This document shows, one piece after another, positions 1 through 9,037 of a stretch of 64,000 bases of DNA; the first letter of the stretch is position 1, and each line of letters opens with the position of its first letter. The notes below the pieces were generated by a model. The model worked only from the letters and a program-made list of their open reading frames with translations. It made no database searches and was not told the DNA's origin. Both the position numbers and the translations under genes were made by a program. Source of the DNA: Pseudomonas sp. stari2 (GTDB lineage Bacteria; Pseudomonadota; Gammaproteobacteria; Pseudomonadales; Pseudomonadaceae). The DNA is taken from positions 1,235,501-1,299,500 of the forward strand of contig NZ_CP099760.1 in the NCBI RefSeq assembly GCF_040760005.1, written 5' to 3'.

Positions 1-966
1 GCCGTTGTAGCCGTGGCGAATATGCTGCGCAGCCGCCGCCTGATCGTACGCCACCACGCCAAGACCCGAAGCCAGCGCCTCCAGCACGACGTTGCCGAAC
101 GTCTCGGTCATGCTCGGAAACAGGAACAGATCGCCGGACGCATAGTGCGCCGCCAATGCTTCGCCGCGTTGAGAGCCGCAGAAAATCGCGTCGGGCAATT
201 CCTTTTCCAGTGCCACCCGTTGCGGTCCGTCTCCGACGATGATCAGTTTCAGATTGCGCTTTGGATAAGCACTGGTGAGCTTTTCGAAGCAGCGTTTGAG
301 CAAGCCAAGGTTCTTTTCCGGCGCCAGGCGTCCTACGTGAATCACCGCGATGTCCTGCTCGCTCAGTCCCCATTGCTCACGCAGGGCGTTCAGGCGTTTG
401 GTCGGGTGGAACAACTGGCTGTCTACCCCCCGTGACAGCAGCGCCAGACGATCGAAATGCCGCCGCTCCAGTTCCAGTCGCTGGCTGACACTTGGCACCA
501 GGGTCAGCGCAGAACGATTGTGGAACCAGCGCAGATAATGAGTCAGTAAACGCGTCAGCAGGCCGAGACCGTACTGATTGGTGTACTGCTGGAAATTGGT
601 GTGGAAGCCGCTGACCACGGCGATGCCCAGGCGACGTGCCGCGCGCAGTGCTGACAACCCGAGCGGGCCTTCGGTGGCGATGTACAGCACGTCCGGGCGC
701 TGGTGTGTCCAGCGGCGCAGCAACTTGTGCATCGACGACTGACCCCACTGCAACCCCGGATAACCCGGGAGCGGCCAGCCCCGGCACAACAGCAGCGCAT
801 CGTCCTCAGTGCGATGCGGATCGTCCCCCTGACGCGGCCGCACCAGTTCCACCCTATGCCCGCGCGCGCGCAAGCCGTCGCACAAGCGGCCAAGGGTATT
901 GGCCACGCCGTTGATTTCCGGTGGGAAGGTTTCGCTGATCAGGGTGATATGTAGAGCTGTCGTCAT
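1..966 (-). CDS. Glycosyltransferase family 4 (GT-B) protein, 3' end beyond window
   Basis: I translated this frame directly from the minus strand. It begins MTTALHITLISETFPPEING and stays open for 322 codons to the window edge. The N-terminal SETFPPEINGVA loop and the later VIHVGRLAPEKN and TETFGNVVLEALASG segments are typical of GT-B retaining glycosyltransferases that use nucleotide sugars (GT4, PimA-like mannosyl/glucosyltransferases). The EX7E-like motif lies in TETFGNVVLEAL. The acceptor is unknown, perhaps a lipid or trehalose-type glycoside. The C-terminus is missing because the window starts inside the gene. It is transcribed in the same direction as cysZ, which lies 66 bp upstream. 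Confidence 0.88.
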   Translation of the reverse strand, partial: MTTALHITLISETFPPEINGVANTLGRLCDGLRARGHRVELVRPRQGDDPHRTEDDALLLCRGWPLPGYPGLQWGQSSMHKLLRRWTHQRPDVLYIATEGPLGLSALRAARRLGIAVVSGFHTNFQQYTNQYGLGLLTRLLTHYLRWFHNRSALTLVPSVSQRLELERRHFDRLALLSRGVDSQLFHPTKRLNALREQWGLSEQDIAVIHVGRLAPEKNLGLLKRCFEKLTSAYPKRNLKLIIVGDGPQRVALEKELPDAIFCGSQRGEALAAHYASGDLFLFPSMTETFGNVVLEALASGLGVVAYDQAAAAQHIRHGYNG

Positions 967-1032
967 GGCCTCAGTGTCGGCTGAGGCCATGTCGCGCTTG
1001 TGACGTTCGGATGATGGATTTGTGACGCGCGC

Positions 1033-1785
1033 TCAGCGTTGCGTCACGAGGTTTTCAGCACCGCGCTCGCGTACCCAGAACAACGTTGCCCCGGCCACCG
1101 CCGCTGGCATCATCAGGATGTTCACCACCGGGATCAGCAGCGCCAGGTAGACGATCCCCCCGAAGCTCATGCTCTGCCAGCGCTTCTGGCGCAGCCAGGC
1201 AAGCATTTCGTTCCAGCCCAGTTTGTGGTTGTCCGCCGGATAGTCGATGTACTGGATCGCCATCATCCATACGCCGAACAGCAGCCACAGCGGAGCGGCG
1301 ACAATGTTCACCATCGGGATGAACGACAGGATGAACAGGCCGATGGCCCGGGGCAGGAAGTAGCCCAGTTTGCGCATTTCCCGGGCGAGGGTGCGCGGGA
1401 TCATCGCAATCAGTTCGCCCCAGCTGAAGGCCGGGAAATCGTCGCTGCCACGCACCACGACTTCGACTTTTTCCGCGAGAAAACCGTTGAACGGCGCCGC
1501 GATCACGTTAGCCAGCATAGTGAAGGTGAAAAACACCATCAACGCCACCAGCACCACGAACAATGGCCACAGGATGTAGCTCAGGAAGCTCAGCCAGTCG
1601 GGGAGCGACGGCATCAGCGAATCGACCCACAGGCTGAACTGGTGGCCGGCGAAATAGATCAATCCGACGAACAGCACCAGGTTGATCGCCAGCGGCAGCA
1701 GCACGAACAGGCGCAGTCCTGGACTGAGGACCAGTTTCAGGCCTTCGCGCAGGTATTGCGGGCCGGAGAGAACAGGGGCGGGCAT
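1033..1785 (-). CDS. cysZ: Sulfate transporter CysZ
   Basis: This 250-residue integral membrane protein matches CysZ in length (E. coli about 253) and in pattern: a short hydrophilic N-terminus ([19 protein letters not shown]), several long hydrophobic helices, and the conserved central run NGFLAEKVE. CysZ imports sulfate across the inner membrane for cysteine synthesis. The start ATG at 1785 opens the protein directly at the conserved region. The gene is read away from trxB, with a 312-bp spacer between them, so the two are divergently transcribed. Both gene products serve sulfur/thiol metabolism. Confidence 0.9.
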   Translation of the reverse strand: MPAPVLSGPQYLREGLKLVLSPGLRLFVLLPLAINLVLFVGLIYFAGHQFSLWVDSLMPSLPDWLSFLSYILWPLFVVLVALMVFFTFTMLANVIAAPFNGFLAEKVEVVVRGSDDFPAFSWGELIAMIPRTLAREMRKLGYFLPRAIGLFILSFIPMVNIVAAPLWLLFGVWMMAIQYIDYPADNHKLGWNEMLAWLRQKRWQSMSFGGIVYLALLIPVVNILMMPAAVAGATLFWVRERGAENLVTQR

Positions 1786-3060
<1,275 letters not shown>

Positions 3061-3072
3061 GATCGCAGACAT

Positions 3073-3100
3073 AAAAAACCGGCCAATGGCCGGTTTTTTT
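3073..3100 (+). terminator. Rho-independent terminator of trxB
   Basis: The hairpin AACCGGCC-AAT-GGCCGGTT is followed by a run of seven T, shortly after the trxB stop codon. The A-run on the other side gives it a T-tail on the minus strand too, so it may also stop the convergent HopJ-like transcript. Confidence 0.9.
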
Positions 3101-3122
3101 GTACCTGCGATTCGCTCGGAAA

Positions 3123-3461
3123 TCAGCGGCGGGTCAGCGGTTGTGCTTCGAACTTCACACCGGCCAGACCGTGCTGGATCAGCGAACGGATATTGCCGTG
3201 GTCGCTGCCTTCAGGCGTTGCAACAACCGAACGGTAGTGCTCGCCGAACGCCAGCAGCGCTTCTTCATCGCTCAAGCCTTCCAGCAACGCCAGACCCAGC
3301 GTCTTGCACGAACCTTCGTTCTGCCCGGCCGCGTTTTCCAGGCCGCCGTTGTTGAACGCCTGAGGCTGGTAGTCGTAACCGGAGGCGACGAACGCCAGGG
3401 TGTCGGCAAAAACGTGTTCGCCGCTCTTGAGGCTGGCGCGCAGGGTGTTCAGATCACTCAT
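3123..3461 (-). CDS. HopJ type III effector family protein
   Basis: The 112-residue protein starts MSDLNTLRASLKSGEH and carries the conserved IAxY-like core (FVASGYDYQPQAFNNGGLENAAG). It also has the CKTLGLALLEGL and GEHYRSV segments of the HopJ family. HopJ was named from a Pseudomonas syringae effector screen, but the family is widespread in non-pathogens and its cellular role is unclear. I chose ATG 3461 because AAGGAAA precedes it and upstream codons are not conserved-looking. It overlaps the stop of the DUF1244 gene by 8 bp, so the two are translationally coupled. Confidence 0.85.
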   Translation of the reverse strand: MSDLNTLRASLKSGEHVFADTLAFVASGYDYQPQAFNNGGLENAAGQNEGSCKTLGLALLEGLSDEEALLAFGEHYRSVVATPEGSDHGNIRSLIQHGLAGVKFEAQPLTRR

Positions 3462-3750
3462 TGGGTTTTCCTTTGGCGAACGCCGCTTGTTGTTCGGCGC
3501 TGGCTTCTTGCTGATATCGGGCTTTCCACTCGGCGTACGGCATGCCGTAAACCACTTCGCGTGCATCGTCGAGGCTGACGTCGATCTGGCGCTCGTCGGC
3601 GGCGGCTTTGTACCACTTGGACAGGCAATTGCGGCAGAACCCGGAGAGGTTCATCAGGTCGATGTTCTGCACATCCTTGCGGCTGTCCAGGTGGGCGACC
3701 AGCCGGCGGAAGGCGGCGGCTTCGAGTTCGAGGCGTTGTTGCTCGGTCAT
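3454..3750 (-). CDS. DUF1244 family protein
   Basis: This 98-residue protein starts MTEQQRLELEAAAFRRLVAH. It contains the hallmark block HLDSRKDVQNIDLMNLSGFCRNCLSKW with two cysteines and C-terminal VYGMPYAEWKARYQ, as in DUF1244 (SMc04008-like) proteins. The fold is a small helical bundle and the biochemical role is not established. It lies in an operon with the HopJ-like gene, with an 8-bp overlap. DUF1244 and HopJ-like genes are commonly paired in Pseudomonas as I recall. Confidence 0.85.
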   Translation of the reverse strand: MTEQQRLELEAAAFRRLVAHLDSRKDVQNIDLMNLSGFCRNCLSKWYKAAADERQIDVSLDDAREVVYGMPYAEWKARYQQEASAEQQAAFAKGKPNE

Positions 3751-3818
3751 GGTGGGCTCTGTGCAGTCAAATCGTGGCGCGGATGATAAAAGTCTGACGC
3801 CCGGAGCGCCAGACACGT

Positions 3819-4190
3819 TCAGCGGCTGGCGGCGAGGGTGATCGACACCGATTCGGCAAAACGCAAGGCATGCGGCTTGTCGACTTCGACTTCGGCGTAC
3901 AGCACCGATTCGTTGGCCATCACCAGATCCAGCAGCTCCTGGGTCAGGCGTTCGAGCAGCGCGAAACGGTTGCCTTCCACGTGGGCGATGATCGCCTTGG
4001 TGATCGTGCGGTAGTTCAGCGCGTGGTCGATGTCGTTGTCACGCACCGCTTCCTGCGCGGCGTACAGGATGGTCAGGTTGATCAGCACATCCTGCTTGTT
4101 GAGGATTTCCTCCTCGTTGATCCCGATAAAGGTGCGCAGGCGCAGATCCTTGACCCGGATGCGCGCCATTCCCGGTTGAAGTTGTGGCAT
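3819..4190 (-). CDS. folX: Dihydroneopterin triphosphate 2'-epimerase FolX
   Basis: The 123-residue protein belongs to the FolB/FolX fold: [19 protein letters not shown] near the start, [13 protein letters not shown] in the centre and [15 protein letters not shown]. FolX epimerises dihydroneopterin triphosphate to dihydromonapterin triphosphate. Its position directly after folE and folM favours FolX over the folate enzyme FolB. Its ATG at 4190 abuts the stop of folE with no spacer, so it is probably translated by coupling. Together the three genes make tetrahydromonapterin, the cofactor for phenylalanine hydroxylase in pseudomonads. Confidence 0.93.
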   Translation of the reverse strand: MPQLQPGMARIRVKDLRLRTFIGINEEEILNKQDVLINLTILYAAQEAVRDNDIDHALNYRTITKAIIAHVEGNRFALLERLTQELLDLVMANESVLYAEVEVDKPHALRFAESVSITLAASR

Positions 4191-4751
4191 TTACTTGCTC
4201 CGTCCAATCAATTGCAGGAACTCCTGGCGGGTGTTGCTCGACTCGCGGAAGGCGCCGAGCATGACCGAGGTGTTCATGGTCGAATTCTGTTTCTCGACAC
4301 CGCGCATCATCATGCACATGTGCCGGGCTTCGATGACCACCGCGACACCGGCGGCATCGGTGACTTGCTGGACCGCCTCGGCGATCTGTCGGGTGAGGTT
4401 TTCCTGGATCTGCAGGCGGCGGGCGAACATGTCCACCAGCCGTGCGATCTTCGACAGTCCCAGTACCTTGCCCGTCGGAATATAAGCCACATGGGCCTTG
4501 CCGATGAAGGGCAGCAGGTGATGTTCGCACAACGAATAGAGCTCGATGTCGGCGACGATGATCATCTCGTCGGTGTCGGAGGCAAACAGCGCGCCATTGA
4601 CGATTTCCTCGACGCTCTGTTCGTAGCCGTGACACAGGTACTGCATGGCCTTGGCCGCCCGCACCGGGGTGTCGAGCAATCCTTCGCGGTCAGGGTCTTC
4701 ACCGAGACCGATCAGGATCTCGCGGTAACTCTCGGGCAGGGAACGGGTCAT
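4191..4751 (-). CDS. folE: GTP cyclohydrolase I, zinc-dependent type
   Basis: This 186-residue enzyme converts GTP to 7,8-dihydroneopterin triphosphate. The zinc ligands of the type I enzyme are visible: Cys75 and His78 in SLCEHHLLP and Cys146 in [13 protein letters not shown]. The [19 protein letters not shown] and [12 protein letters not shown] blocks are canonical. It is the middle gene of folM-folE-folX and follows folM by 21 bp. In P. putida a folE gene is reported to be light-inducible; whether this copy is the equivalent is inference. Confidence 0.96.
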   Translation of the reverse strand: MTRSLPESYREILIGLGEDPDREGLLDTPVRAAKAMQYLCHGYEQSVEEIVNGALFASDTDEMIIVADIELYSLCEHHLLPFIGKAHVAYIPTGKVLGLSKIARLVDMFARRLQIQENLTRQIAEAVQQVTDAAGVAVVIEARHMCMMMRGVEKQNSTMNTSVMLGAFRESSNTRQEFLQLIGRSK

Positions 4752-4772
4752 GGAGCATCCTCGCGGGGCGTA

Positions 4773-5483
4773 TTACTTGACGTGCCGCCCGCCGTTGACG
4801 GTCAGGGTCGTGCCGGTGACGTAAGGGTTGTCGAGCAGATAACGCAGGCTCTGATAAATCACTTCGCTGCCGGGTTCGATGCCCAGTGCGGACTTGGCCA
4901 GCGCCTTGGCGCGGTACGCTGCGTCGTCGTCGGGATTGAACAATAGCAGGGCTGGCGCGATGCCGTTGACCTTGATTGAGGGCGCGTAGCGCGCGGCGAA
5001 GGACAGCGTGAGACTGTCGAGCCCGGCCTTGCTGGCGCAATAGCCGATGTGTTTGCTGCTGCCCTTGCGGGTGACGTCGTCGCTGATATGGATGATGTCG
5101 GCGGGGTTCGAGCGTTGCAGCAGGCCGGCGCAATGCAGGTTGATCAGGTACGGCGCCAGCATGTGAACGTTAAACATGCGGCAGAAGGCTTCGGCTTCGC
5201 CGTCGTCGGTTTCCGCCAGCCACTGTGAGGCATTGTGCACGATGGCGCGCAGGCTGTCGGTGTGGGTCTTCAGTTCGGTAATGAACGCGAGGATCGAGGC
5301 TTCGCTGGAAAAGTCCGCGTGCAGCCCGAGGGCGCCCAGATCCCGCAAAGCCTTCACTCCCGGTCGTTCGCTGCGATAGGTGAAGATCACTCGATGGCCG
5401 TCGTCCAGCAGACGCTGCGCACAATGCAGGCCGACCCGCTGGCCGGCGCCGGTGATGAGGATGGGAGCTGTGGGAAAAGTCAT
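4773..5483 (-). CDS. folM: Dihydromonapterin reductase FolM (SDR)
   Basis: The 236-residue short-chain dehydrogenase has the cofactor motif ITGAGQRVG near residue 10, then VHNAS, catalytic Ser in IISDD-like IIHISDD, and YCASK with the catalytic Tyr and Lys. It ends in the family-typical TTLTVNGGRHVK. FolM reduces dihydromonapterin to tetrahydromonapterin with NADPH. It is the first gene of the operon, so the promoter lies just upstream (see 5489-5532). Context with folE and folX makes the assignment firmer than sequence alone would. Confidence 0.93.
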   Translation of the reverse strand: MTFPTAPILITGAGQRVGLHCAQRLLDDGHRVIFTYRSERPGVKALRDLGALGLHADFSSEASILAFITELKTHTDSLRAIVHNASQWLAETDDGEAEAFCRMFNVHMLAPYLINLHCAGLLQRSNPADIIHISDDVTRKGSSKHIGYCASKAGLDSLTLSFAARYAPSIKVNGIAPALLLFNPDDDAAYRAKALAKSALGIEPGSEVIYQSLRYLLDNPYVTGTTLTVNGGRHVK

Positions 5484-5488
5484 GTACG

Positions 5489-5532
5489 GCTCGCGTCGAA
5501 GTCAGAGCAAAAACTATAACAGCGACGCGAGC
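5489..5532 (-). promoter_or_regulatory. folM upstream region: TATAGT -10 inside a 10-bp inverted repeat
   Basis: On the minus strand a TATAGT hexamer (5519-5514) could be the -10 element for folM. It sits between the arms of a perfect inverted repeat: GCTCGCGTCG at 5489-5498 and CGACGCGAGC at 5523-5532, 24 bp apart. One arm would lie near or after the start of transcription and the other near the -35. That suggests an operator rather than an RNA hairpin, but this is inference. Confidence 0.4.
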
Positions 5533-5539
5533 GACGGCT

Positions 5540-6109
5540 TCAGCGATTTTGCGTAGAGGGCGCGGCGGGCAGCGGGCGCGCAGGCGCCGGGTTGAGCCAG
5601 CCGGCCAGCAGGCGGGTCGACAGCGGAATGAAGAAGTAGACCATCAACGGGGTCAGGCACAGCGTGCTGACGAAGACCCTCGGCAACAGGCTCATTTCAG
5701 CGAGCAGCGGCCCCAGCACGAAATTGAACAGCAGCGACACCGGGAAGAACGCCAGCCAGATTGCCACGGCCTGTTTCCAGCGCTGGGGGCGATGACCGGC
5801 AGCGCCGAACCAGCCTTCAATGCCGCTGACCCGATGTTCCGTCGGGTGGGCAAACAGATCGCTGCCACGGGCCAGCCATGCGGTGCGCGATGCCGAGTGT
5901 TCCCAGGCATGCAGGGTCTGTTCGTCGACGAAGCGGAATATGATCTGGAATTCATCGTCGCCGGGAGGCGGGGCCAGTACGCCGGAGCCGAGGTAACCGG
6001 GGAAGTCGGTGGCCAGTTGTTCGCCTTCTCGCAACCAGGCGATCAGATCCTGATAACGACCATTGGTGACGCGACGCGCGACCATCAGCGTGACGGGGGA
6101 AGTAGACAT
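5540..6109 (-). CDS. Antibiotic biosynthesis monooxygenase (ABM)-like membrane protein
   Basis: This 189-residue protein has an N-terminal ABM ferredoxin-like domain (residues about 5-100: MVARRVTNGRYQDLIAWL, FPGYLGSGVL, FQIIFRF, LHAWEHSASR). Two hydrophobic membrane segments follow (about 112-135 and 142-168) and then a Pro/Ala-rich tail. ABM domains act in small-molecule or haem oxidation, but the membrane-anchored subfamily has no assigned reaction. It is divergent from the LitR-like regulator at 6281 and lies upstream of folM on the same strand, suggesting it belongs to the light-related neighbourhood. Confidence 0.78.
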   Translation of the reverse strand: MSTSPVTLMVARRVTNGRYQDLIAWLREGEQLATDFPGYLGSGVLAPPPGDDEFQIIFRFVDEQTLHAWEHSASRTAWLARGSDLFAHPTEHRVSGIEGWFGAAGHRPQRWKQAVAIWLAFFPVSLLFNFVLGPLLAEMSLLPRVFVSTLCLTPLMVYFFIPLSTRLLAGWLNPAPARPLPAAPSTQNR

Positions 6110-6280
6110 TGTGTATCTCCGTATTGCATTGCGTCGCTCCGGGTAGGAGTTTCGCCTGACGCAGCGCCGGGTAGAGGGCTGCGTTTTTCGACAAGCAAGG
6201 ATTATTCCTCATCTGCGTGACAAACCAGAGACTTTCGTCTCATTTCACCGCTTGAACCGCTCAATGGCATCCGGAGTAGA

Positions 6281-7288
6281 ATGGGATCCACTACGCTCAC
6301 ACTCGCTAACGAGGACGTACCCGCGCAAATGCCTGTCATGACTGACGTTCGTCCTGCTTTCCCGGCCTCTGTTGCGCTGGAGCGCGAAGAGCTTTTCCCT
6401 ATCCGCGAAGTAGCGCGGCTGACCGGCGTGAACCCGGTTACGCTGCGCGCCTGGGAGCGTCGCTACGGTTTGATCCAGCCGACACGCACCGAAAGTGGGC
6501 ATCGTTTGTATTCGATGACCGATATCGAGCGCGTTCGCAGCATCGTCGACTGGATCGATCGGGGTGTCGCCGTGAGCAAGATCGGCAGGATTCTGGCCAA
6601 GACCGAGCCGATGAAAGTCCTGGCCCCGTTCATATCCGATGACAGTGTGCAGACGGACTACCTGCAGTGGCAGGAACAGGTTCGGCACGCGGTCGGTTCA
6701 TTCGACGATCAGGCGCTGGATCAGCTCTACGGCCAGATTTTCTCCTCCTATGCATTGCCTGTAGTGTTTCAGGACATCCTGATGCCGTTATGGCTGCAAA
6801 TGTTGCAGCGTCAGGACGCTTTCGGACAAACCAGCGAGTGGCTGTTCTTCGATGGTTTTCTGCGAGCGAAGGTGCTGCAGCGCATCGTCATGCTACGCGG
6901 CTCGCAACCGCGCAAGGTGATCGTCAGCGCACTGGCCGGTCAATGTCGTGAGCTTGAGTTACTGGTGGCGGCGCTGTTTCTCAGCGGCAATGACGCGGGT
7001 GTTCGTGTACTCACCACCGGCCAGCCGTTCGATGAACTGACGCTGGTGTGCGAAAAGACCAGGCCTCAGGCGCTGGTGCTGTTTTCCAATCATGCGCCGA
7101 CTGCAGAGCTGCCACGACGTCTGAATCGTCTGGCCTTGAGTCTGGATTGTCAGTTGATGCTGGCGGGCGATGCCGCCGATCTGGCGCAGGACAGCCTCGC
7201 CGGATCAGCGGTCGGCTGCCTGGGCAATGAAGGATCGACCATGCGTCAACGCATGAATCGGTTTCTGGCGGGGACGCTGGATACCTGA
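6281..7288 (+). CDS. MerR-family regulator, LitR/CarH-like without the cobalamin histidine motif
   Basis: The 335-residue protein has a MerR winged-helix domain at about residues 38-108 (FPIREVARLTGVNPVTLRAW, ERRYGLIQPTRTESGHRLYS). A helical-plus-Rossmann region follows that matches the CarH/LitR effector domain. In cobalamin-binding class I members a D/E-x-H-x-x-G loop supplies the cobalt ligand. Here the equivalent loop, residues 219-227, reads AGQCRELEL and lacks the histidine. That fits the B12-independent class II LitR proteins (PplR type) that work with a LOV protein in P. putida. GGAG sits 4 nt before ATG 6281; starts at codons 17 and 20 are possible alternatives. Confidence 0.82.
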   Translation: MGSTTLTLANEDVPAQMPVMTDVRPAFPASVALEREELFPIREVARLTGVNPVTLRAWERRYGLIQPTRTESGHRLYSMTDIERVRSIVDWIDRGVAVSKIGRILAKTEPMKVLAPFISDDSVQTDYLQWQEQVRHAVGSFDDQALDQLYGQIFSSYALPVVFQDILMPLWLQMLQRQDAFGQTSEWLFFDGFLRAKVLQRIVMLRGSQPRKVIVSALAGQCRELELLVAALFLSGNDAGVRVLTTGQPFDELTLVCEKTRPQALVLFSNHAPTAELPRRLNRLALSLDCQLMLAGDAADLAQDSLAGSAVGCLGNEGSTMRQRMNRFLAGTLDT

Positions 7289-7291
7289 GAC

Positions 7292-7897
7292 TCAGGTGTG
7301 CATGGCAGGGTGGGTCAGACGATGCTGTTGCAGGATGAACTGGCGCAGACGCTCGGTTTCGTCGGCATCGCTCTGACTTAGCTCGTAAGCATAAAAGCCG
7401 CTTTCGGTTTCCCGCTCGAACGTCCCGCGCAGGGAAATCCGCTCGTAGCCCGACGGGCTGAACCACAAGGCAAAATGCTTCGGTGGTTTGGTCTTGTTGC
7501 GCACTTCCAGCAGCACACCCTTGTGCGAAACCTCGTGAACCCACAGCGTACCGGGCTGGCCCTTGGCATTTTCCAGTGCCACCGGCTCTTCCAGGGTCAG
7601 GCGCCATGGACGCACCATCGGTCCGTCTTCATAGATGCTCGGTACACCCAGGCGCAGGTGCAGGGCGTGGAACTCGTCTTCCACCAGATGCAACGGGAAG
7701 GTCATCTGCTGATTTTCGAAGTTGGCCTGGATGGTGACTTGTTCATGGGCCGCCAGGCGCGTGAGCAGGTCACGGATCTGCGAACCACCGTTGACCAGCA
7801 GGCTCGACGTCGCATCCCGCACATTGAGCTGCGGGTTGTGTTGCATGGTCTGGATAAAATCCAGCTCGTCCTGGGTCAGGAGGGTGTCGCGTTGCAT
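7292..7897 (-). CDS. PilZ-like domain protein downstream of the LOV gene
   Basis: The 201-residue protein starts MQRDTLLTQDELDFIQTMQH, then has a YcgR-N-like beta region. A C-terminal PilZ-like segment at about residues 110-190 includes RPWRLTLEEPV and HEVSHKGVLLEVRNK. The second resembles the D/N-x-S-x-x-G c-di-GMP motif with Glu in the first position, so nucleotide binding is uncertain. I preferred ATG 7897 to the GTG at 7951, which directly follows the LOV stop codon. It lies 54 bp after the LOV gene on the same strand, a probable two-gene operon, and its end nearly meets the convergent LitR-like gene. Confidence 0.7.
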   Translation of the reverse strand: MQRDTLLTQDELDFIQTMQHNPQLNVRDATSSLLVNGGSQIRDLLTRLAAHEQVTIQANFENQQMTFPLHLVEDEFHALHLRLGVPSIYEDGPMVRPWRLTLEEPVALENAKGQPGTLWVHEVSHKGVLLEVRNKTKPPKHFALWFSPSGYERISLRGTFERETESGFYAYELSQSDADETERLRQFILQQHRLTHPAMHT

Positions 7898-7951
7898 GGC
7901 TAGCTCGAAATAAATAATTACAAAGTCATTGGTGATTGTAGTTAATGACAC

Positions 7952-8428
7952 TTAGTTCGCTGTTTTGTTTGCGCCGTTCGTCGCTTTGATGGCCGCCAGT
8001 TCTGCCTCGAGTGCCGCGACTTGGGCTTCCAGCTGCGCCACCCGCTGCTGCGCCTTGACCTGAACGGTCACGTCCTTTTGCACGCCGACGAAGTACGTCT
8101 GTCCATCGTCAGCATTTTTTACCGTTGATAGCGACAGCTCGTTCCAGAACGGTGTGCCGTCCTTGCGATAGTTGCGCAGGATCTCGCGGCATGAGCCGCC
8201 GTTTCTCAATACGCCGCGAATCAATTCCAGACTGGGCTGATCGCGATCTCCGGCCTGCAGGAAACGGCAGTCCTGATAAAGAATTTCTTCACTGGTATAG
8301 CCAGTCAGTTTTTCGAAAGCAGGATTCACGTAAATCAGAATGTTGTCCTGATCGCCTTCCTTTTCCGCCACCACGATTCCATCGTTCGACGCGTTGATCA
8401 CCATTTGCAGCAGGCTGGCATTGATCAT
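7952..8428 (-). CDS. Short LOV blue-light photoreceptor
   Basis: This 158-residue protein is one PAS/LOV domain with a C-terminal helix and no output domain. The photoactive cysteine is Cys54 in YQDCRFLQ. The flavin contacts Asn86 and Asn96 (RNYRKDGTPFWNEL) and Gln117 (FVGVQKDV) fall exactly one residue later than in P. putida PpSB1-LOV. A predicted coiled coil rich in Ala, Glu and Val (about residues 125-150) may dimerise it. Arg62 (PpSB1 Arg61) is kept, but PpSB1 Arg66, linked to very slow dark reversion, is Leu67 here. AAGGGA precedes the start. It is likely cotranscribed with the PilZ-like gene. Confidence 0.93.
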   Translation of the reverse strand: MINASLLQMVINASNDGIVVAEKEGDQDNILIYVNPAFEKLTGYTSEEILYQDCRFLQAGDRDQPSLELIRGVLRNGGSCREILRNYRKDGTPFWNELSLSTVKNADDGQTYFVGVQKDVTVQVKAQQRVAQLEAQVAALEAELAAIKATNGANKTAN

Positions 8429-8581
8429 CTTTGAATCCCTTCAGGGTTGTCGGTGGCAGGCATTCTAGAAGATCGATTGGCGCTGTCTACTGGCCATCAG
8501 CGCTTATCGAGAGCCAATCGCAACAGGGCGTCGCTGGCTGTTACTATCGCCGCTCTTTTTTTCAGTTTCAGGATCAGATTG

Positions 8582-9037
8582 ATGAAAGTCGCCATCCTCT
8601 CCGGCTCGGTGTACGGCACGGCCGAAGAAGTCGCTCGCCACGCTCAGAGCCTGTTGAACGCCGCCGGTTTTGAAACCTTCTACAACTCGCGCGCCAGCCT
8701 CGCCGATCTCCAGACTTTCGGCCCCGAGGCCTTGCTCGCCGTGACTTCGACCACCGGCATGGGCGAGTTGCCGGACAACCTGCAACCGCTGTACTCGAGC
8801 ATTCGCGACCAGTTGCCGGCGGCCTGGCGCGGTTTGCCCGGCGCAGTGATCGCCTTGGGCGACGCCAGTTACGGTGACACGTTCTGTGGCGGTGGCGAGC
8901 AGATGCGTGAATTGTTCAGTGAGCTGGGCGTGCGTGAAGTTCAGGACATGCTGCGTATTGACGCCAGCGAAAGCGTCACCCCGGAAACCGACGCGGAGCC
9001 ATGGCTCGAGCAGTTGATCGCCACGCTCAAGGGCTGA
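8582..9037 (+). CDS. mioC: MioC-like flavodoxin
   Basis: This 151-residue protein has the flavodoxin phosphate-binding loop SGSVYGTAEEVA near the N-terminus. The VTSTTGMGELPDNLQPLY and GDASYGDTFCGGGEQMRELF segments are those of MioC/sulfite-reductase-type flavodoxins. It binds FMN and transfers electrons; the physiological partner is unknown. ATG 8582 is preceded by AGGATCAG. It is divergent from the LOV gene (153-bp spacer), and its last 11 bp overlap the end of the convergent LysR gene. Confidence 0.87.
   Translation: MKVAILSGSVYGTAEEVARHAQSLLNAAGFETFYNSRASLADLQTFGPEALLAVTSTTGMGELPDNLQPLYSSIRDQLPAAWRGLPGAVIALGDASYGDTFCGGGEQMRELFSELGVREVQDMLRIDASESVTPETDAEPWLEQLIATLKG

Noticed and set aside
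5484..8581. Search for PplR/LitR-type operators (TGTACA-like arms, 12-bp spacer) near folM, ABM, LitR and LOV genes
   Set aside because: No acceptable match seen on reading these intergenic regions, so no operator is annotated.
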